Under the pieces are notes generated by a model. That model was given only the letters and a program-made list of their open reading frames with translations. It did not search any database and was not told the DNA's origin. This document shows positions 7,295 to 10,495 of a stretch of 10,495 bases of DNA, one piece after another. The translations under genes and the position numbers were made by a program. Source of the DNA: an uncultured Moraxella sp. (lineage in GTDB: Bacteria > Pseudomonadota > Gammaproteobacteria > Pseudomonadales > Moraxellaceae); contig CAKMOY010000038.1 in the NCBI GenBank assembly GCA_927911235.1, forward strand, positions 1 to 10,495, in the 5' to 3' direction. Positions within the stretch are counted from its first letter, which is position 1. Each line of letters starts with the position of its first letter.

Positions 7295-10081
7295 CAATAT
7301 TATAATGACCCTGACAACCAAGAAACCCAAGAATGGCTTGATGCCTTTGAATCGGTCATCAAAAATACCGACAAAGAGCGAGCGACTTTTTTGTTAAAAG
7401 CCCTTTATAATAAAGCGGTGCAAGAAGGCGTGTTATTTAACCGTCTAGATACCGCTTATATCAATACCATTCCTGTGGAAGACCAACCGTCTTACCCAGG
7501 TGATTTGACCTTAGAGCGAAAAATCCGTGCGTTAATCCGTTATAACGCCATTGCGATGGTCATGCGTGCCAACAAGTCTGGCGATGATTTGGGTGGACAT
7601 TTGGCGACTTTTGCGTCCAGTGCTACCTTGTATGAAACAGGGTTTAACCATTTTTGGCGTGCGGCAAGCGAGCATTTTGGTGGCGATATGATTTATTATC
7701 AAGGTCATGGCTCACCAGGGATGTATGCTCGCTCGTTTTTGGAAGGGCGTTTAAGCGAAGAGCAGTTAGTAAACTTTCGCCGAGAAGTTGGCGGTAAAGG
7801 TCTATCAAGCTATCCGCACCCTTATTTGATGCCTGATTATTGGCAATTTCCAACCGTGTCAATGGGGCTTGGGCCTTTGATGTCAATTTATCAAGCCCAT
7901 GTGCAAAATTATATGGAAAATCGTGGCTTGTTACCAAAAGAAGGTCGTAAAATTTGGGCGTTTTTGGGCGATGGCGAAACGGACGAGCCTGAGAGCTTGG
8001 GGGCGATTTCGTTGGCAGGTCGTGAAAATTTAGAAAACTTAATTTGGGTCATTAACTGTAATTTACAACGCCTTGACGGTCCTGTGCGTGGTAATGGTAA
8101 AATTATCCAAGAGCTTGAGTCCGTATTTCGTGGGGCTGGCTGGCGAGTGATTAAAGTCATTTGGGGCGGAAAATGGGATGCTTTGCTTGACAAAGACCAT
8201 TCAGGTGCGTTAAAACAACGCATGGAAGAAGCGGTTGATGGCGAATATCAAATTTATAAAGCACGTGATGGCAAATATGTGCGTGAGCATTTTTTTGGCA
8301 AATATCCAGAACTTGCCGAAATGGTCAAAGACTGGACGGACGATGAAATTCAACACCTTGACCGTGGCGGTCATGACCCAATCAAAGTCTATGCTGCCTT
8401 TAGTGAAGCGATGAAAACCAAAGGTCAGCCAACTGTAATTTTGGTAAAAACAGTCAAAGGTTACGGTTTGTCAGAGCAAGCCCAAGCCGTCAATAAAACC
8501 CACCAAATCAAAAAATTGGATTTACGAGGGTTAAAATATTTTAGAGACCGTTTTGATTTGCCATTTACGGATGCTCAACTTGAAGAGTTGCCGTTTTATC
8601 GTCCAGATGAAAATTCTATGGAATACAAATACTTAAAAGGTCGCCGTGAAGCGTTGGGCGGACATTTGCCAAATCGCCGTAGCGGTCATATTCCGCTTGA
8701 AATTCCTGATTTGAGCGTGTTTGACAAAGTATTAGAAGGCAGTGGCGGTAAAGAGCAATCTACGACCATGGTATTTGTGCGTATTTTGTCTACCTTGTTA
8801 AAAAACAAAGCGTTGCAAGAGCGTGTTGTGCCGATTGTGCCTGATGAAGCCCGTACTTTTGGTTTGGAAGGTTTGTTCCGTCAGTTGGGTATTTATTCTG
8901 CTGCAGGTCAAAAATATATCCCAGAAGACAATGATGCGTTGATGGGTTATAAAGAAAAAATCGACGGACATATGCTTGAAGAAGGCATTAATGAAGCAGG
9001 GGCAATGAGTGCGTGGATTGCGTTGGCAACCAGTTATTCAGTCAATGCGTTGCCGATGATTCCTTTTTATATTTATTATTCGATGTTTGGTTTTCAACGT
9101 ATTGGCGACTTGGCATGGGCGGCAGGCGATTGTCAAGCACAAGGCTTTTTATTGGGGGCGACCGCAGGGCGTACTACCTTAAATGGCGAAGGCTTGCAAC
9201 ACCAAGACGGTCATCAGTTAATTTTGTTTAACAGCGTGCCAAACTGTGTCAGCTATGACCCTTGCTATGGCTATGAATTGGCGGTTATCGTGCATGACGG
9301 CTTAAAACGTATGTACGGCGATGGCGAGCGTGTTTACTATTACATTACCTTGATGAATGAAAATTATAACCAACCTGCCATGCCAAAAGGCGTAGAAACA
9401 GGTATCAAAAAAGGTATGTATTTGTTAAAAGACAATGGCTCAAAACAAGTGCAATTGCTCGGTTCTGGCGTGATTTTGCGTGAAGTGGAAAAAGCCACTA
9501 CTATTTTGGCAGAAGAATTTAACATCAAAGCCAACGTATGGAGCGTGACCAGCTTTAACGAATTGACCCGTGAAGCGATGGCGTGCGATGAATACAACCG
9601 CCTACACCCACTGGACGAACCACAAGTACCTTGGGTAACAGAACAACTTGCCAACCATGAAGGTATTATCGTGGCTGCCACCGATTATATGCGTAATTAT
9701 TCAGAACAAATCCGTGCATGGCTACCTGACAACCGCCCTTACACCACGCTGGGTACAGACGGTTTTGGACGCTCGGACAGCCGTGAACAATTGCGTAGTT
9801 TCTTTAAAGTCGATGCTGCACATATCGTTGTCGCCACGCTCAAACGCCTTGCCGATGAAGGCGAAGTGGATGTTCGCTTGGTCAAAGATGCGATTAACAG
9901 CCTAAACATTGACCCAGACGCAAGCCCTGCATGGTATCCACAGCACCAAATGGACTCATCGCCTGATGCACCTGCACCACAAGCGACCAATCCAAACCCT
10001 GTGCCAGAGTTTGTGGAAGAAGATGACGAAACCATCTCAACCGAAGACAAGGCAGACGCACCGATTTTGGATGACAAATAA
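7292..10081 (+). CDS. aceE: Pyruvate dehydrogenase E1 component, homodimeric type
   Basis: AceE is the thiamine-diphosphate enzyme of the pyruvate dehydrogenase complex. It decarboxylates pyruvate and passes the acetyl group to lipoyl groups of AceF. The frame is intact over 929 residues; E. coli AceE has 887. Visible signatures are YYQGHGSPGMYARSFLEGRL, the thiamine-diphosphate motif beginning GDGETDEPE (226-234) and ending NCNLQRLDGPVRGN, the loop THQIKKLDLRG whose His matches E. coli H407, and IPFYIYYSMFGFQRIGDL and GRTTLNGEGLQH in the second half. The conserved body ends near AINSLNIDPDA, where E. coli AceE finishes. About 45 further residues form a Pro/Ala then Asp/Glu-rich, probably disordered tail ending ADAPILDDK. 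aceF follows after 98 bases, so the two form the usual aceEF operon. Confidence 0.98.
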   Translation: MQYYNDPDNQETQEWLDAFESVIKNTDKERATFLLKALYNKAVQEGVLFNRLDTAYINTIPVEDQPSYPGDLTLERKIRALIRYNAIAMVMRANKSGDDLGGHLATFASSATLYETGFNHFWRAASEHFGGDMIYYQGHGSPGMYARSFLEGRLSEEQLVNFRREVGGKGLSSYPHPYLMPDYWQFPTVSMGLGPLMSIYQAHVQNYMENRGLLPKEGRKIWAFLGDGETDEPESLGAISLAGRENLENLIWVINCNLQRLDGPVRGNGKIIQELESVFRGAGWRVIKVIWGGKWDALLDKDHSGALKQRMEEAVDGEYQIYKARDGKYVREHFFGKYPELAEMVKDWTDDEIQHLDRGGHDPIKVYAAFSEAMKTKGQPTVILVKTVKGYGLSEQAQAVNKTHQIKKLDLRGLKYFRDRFDLPFTDAQLEELPFYRPDENSMEYKYLKGRREALGGHLPNRRSGHIPLEIPDLSVFDKVLEGSGGKEQSTTMVFVRILSTLLKNKALQERVVPIVPDEARTFGLEGLFRQLGIYSAAGQKYIPEDNDALMGYKEKIDGHMLEEGINEAGAMSAWIALATSYSVNALPMIPFYIYYSMFGFQRIGDLAWAAGDCQAQGFLLGATAGRTTLNGEGLQHQDGHQLILFNSVPNCVSYDPCYGYELAVIVHDGLKRMYGDGERVYYYITLMNENYNQPAMPKGVETGIKKGMYLLKDNGSKQVQLLGSGVILREVEKATTILAEEFNIKANVWSVTSFNELTREAMACDEYNRLHPLDEPQVPWVTEQLANHEGIIVAATDYMRNYSEQIRAWLPDNRPYTTLGTDGFGRSDSREQLRSFFKVDAAHIVVATLKRLADEGEVDVRLVKDAINSLNIDPDASPAWYPQHQMDSSPDAPAPQATNPNPVPEFVEEDDETISTEDKADAPILDDK

Positions 10082-10101
10082 TTTTCACAATATAAAGGTA
10101 A

Positions 10102-10149
10102 GTTGCAATTGTTCAACAGATTGTTAAAAACAGTGATATCAATTGCAAC
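10102..10149. promoter_or_regulatory. Inverted repeat in the aceE-aceF gap
   Basis: GTTGCAATTG (10102-10111) and CAATTGCAAC (10140-10149) are perfect 10-base inverted repeats enclosing 28 bases, which contain a smaller AACA-GAT-TGTT hairpin (10114-10124). No T run follows, so it is not a standard terminator. It may be an mRNA structure for processing or differential expression within the operon, or a protein site. Function is unknown. Confidence 0.4.
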
Positions 10150-10179
10150 AATCCAAAAAAAATTTAAAAGGATAATCTT

Positions 10180-10495
10180 ATGCAAATTACAGTGCCAGAT
10201 TTGGGCGTGGACAGTGCCGAAGTCAGCGAAATTATGGTAAAAGTCGGCGACACCATTGCCGTTGATGACATCATTTTTTTATTGGAATCGGACAAAGCGT
10301 CTGTTGAAATGCCAAGCCCATACGCAGGCGTGGTAAGCGAAATTTTGGTAAAATTGGGCGACAAAGTTCAGCAAGACGATGCGTTAATGGTCATTGAAAC
10401 CGCAGACGCAACAACGGACAAAGCAACTGACAGCAAAGCTGGTGAAAGCAAGCCTGCCAAACCAAAAGCTGAACAAACAACAAACCAATCAACAG
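10180..10495 (+). CDS. aceF: Pyruvate dehydrogenase E2 (dihydrolipoyl acetyltransferase), 5' part only
   Basis: AceF is the core of the pyruvate dehydrogenase complex and transfers acetyl groups from AceE to CoA through swinging lipoyl arms. The first 105 codons are present and the gene runs off the window. Residues 1 to about 76 are a lipoyl domain: QITVPDLGVD at the start, the lipoylated Lys in ESDKAS (K39), then MPSPYAGVVSEILVKLGDKV. Residues from about 77 on are a flexible Ala/Lys/Pro/Thr-rich linker, the usual kind between lipoyl domains or before the subunit-binding domain. The ATG at 10180 has AAAAGGAT about 6 bases upstream. The number of lipoyl domains and the catalytic domain cannot be seen here. 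Confidence 0.95.
   Translation, partial: MQITVPDLGVDSAEVSEIMVKVGDTIAVDDIIFLLESDKASVEMPSPYAGVVSEILVKLGDKVQQDDALMVIETADATTDKATDSKAGESKPAKPKAEQTTNQST

Noticed and set aside
9739..10185. 148-codon minus-strand open frame across the end of aceE
   Set aside because: It lies antisense to the well-conserved aceE end and the aceE-aceF gap, is Ser/Thr-rich low-complexity, and has no recognisable family or ribosome binding site.

Overview
This window looks like chromosomal DNA from a low-GC gammaproteobacterium, most likely of the family Moraxellaceae (Moraxella-like). That rests on the AT-rich composition, the homodimeric AceE type of pyruvate dehydrogenase, the Pta and MaeB families present, and an operon pairing a calcium-loop lipoprotein with a secreted hydrolase that recalls Moraxellaceae proteins. 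The assignment is from memory of these families, not from a search.

Layout. Positions 1-1371 (+) hold the 3' part of pta (phosphate acetyltransferase), followed by a strong terminator. Positions 4021-1722 (-) hold maeB (NADP-type malic enzyme with a C-terminal Pta-like domain), with its own terminator. Positions 4344-5051 (+) hold a glutathione S-transferase family gene. It converges on a two-gene minus-strand operon: a lipoprotein with a calcium-binding-type loop (6979-6416) and, overlapping it by 8 bases, a secreted alpha/beta-hydrolase-like protein with a DUF2135-like tail (6423-5110). The GST gene and this operon share a bidirectional terminator. A structured palindromic repeat (7011-7092) separates the operon from aceE (7292-10081, +), which is followed by the start of aceF (10180 to the window end).

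How the genes work together. AceE and AceF make acetyl-CoA from pyruvate. Pta interconverts acetyl-CoA and acetyl-phosphate. MaeB makes pyruvate and NADPH from malate, and its Pta-like domain is known in other species to sense acetyl-CoA. Most of the window is therefore metabolism of the pyruvate/acetyl-CoA node. The GST and the lipoprotein/hydrolase pair are accessory.

The main anomaly is that three genes (pta, maeB, the hydrolase) are broken by four single-base indels, all at or beside short A/T homopolymers, while the protein on both sides of each break is well preserved. Sequencing error at homopolymers is the simplest explanation. Very recent gene inactivation is the alternative. Both broken metabolic genes break at the first strand of the same domain type (PTA_PTB). 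I found no CRISPR array, tRNA, rRNA, transposase, or clear novel defence or mobile system.
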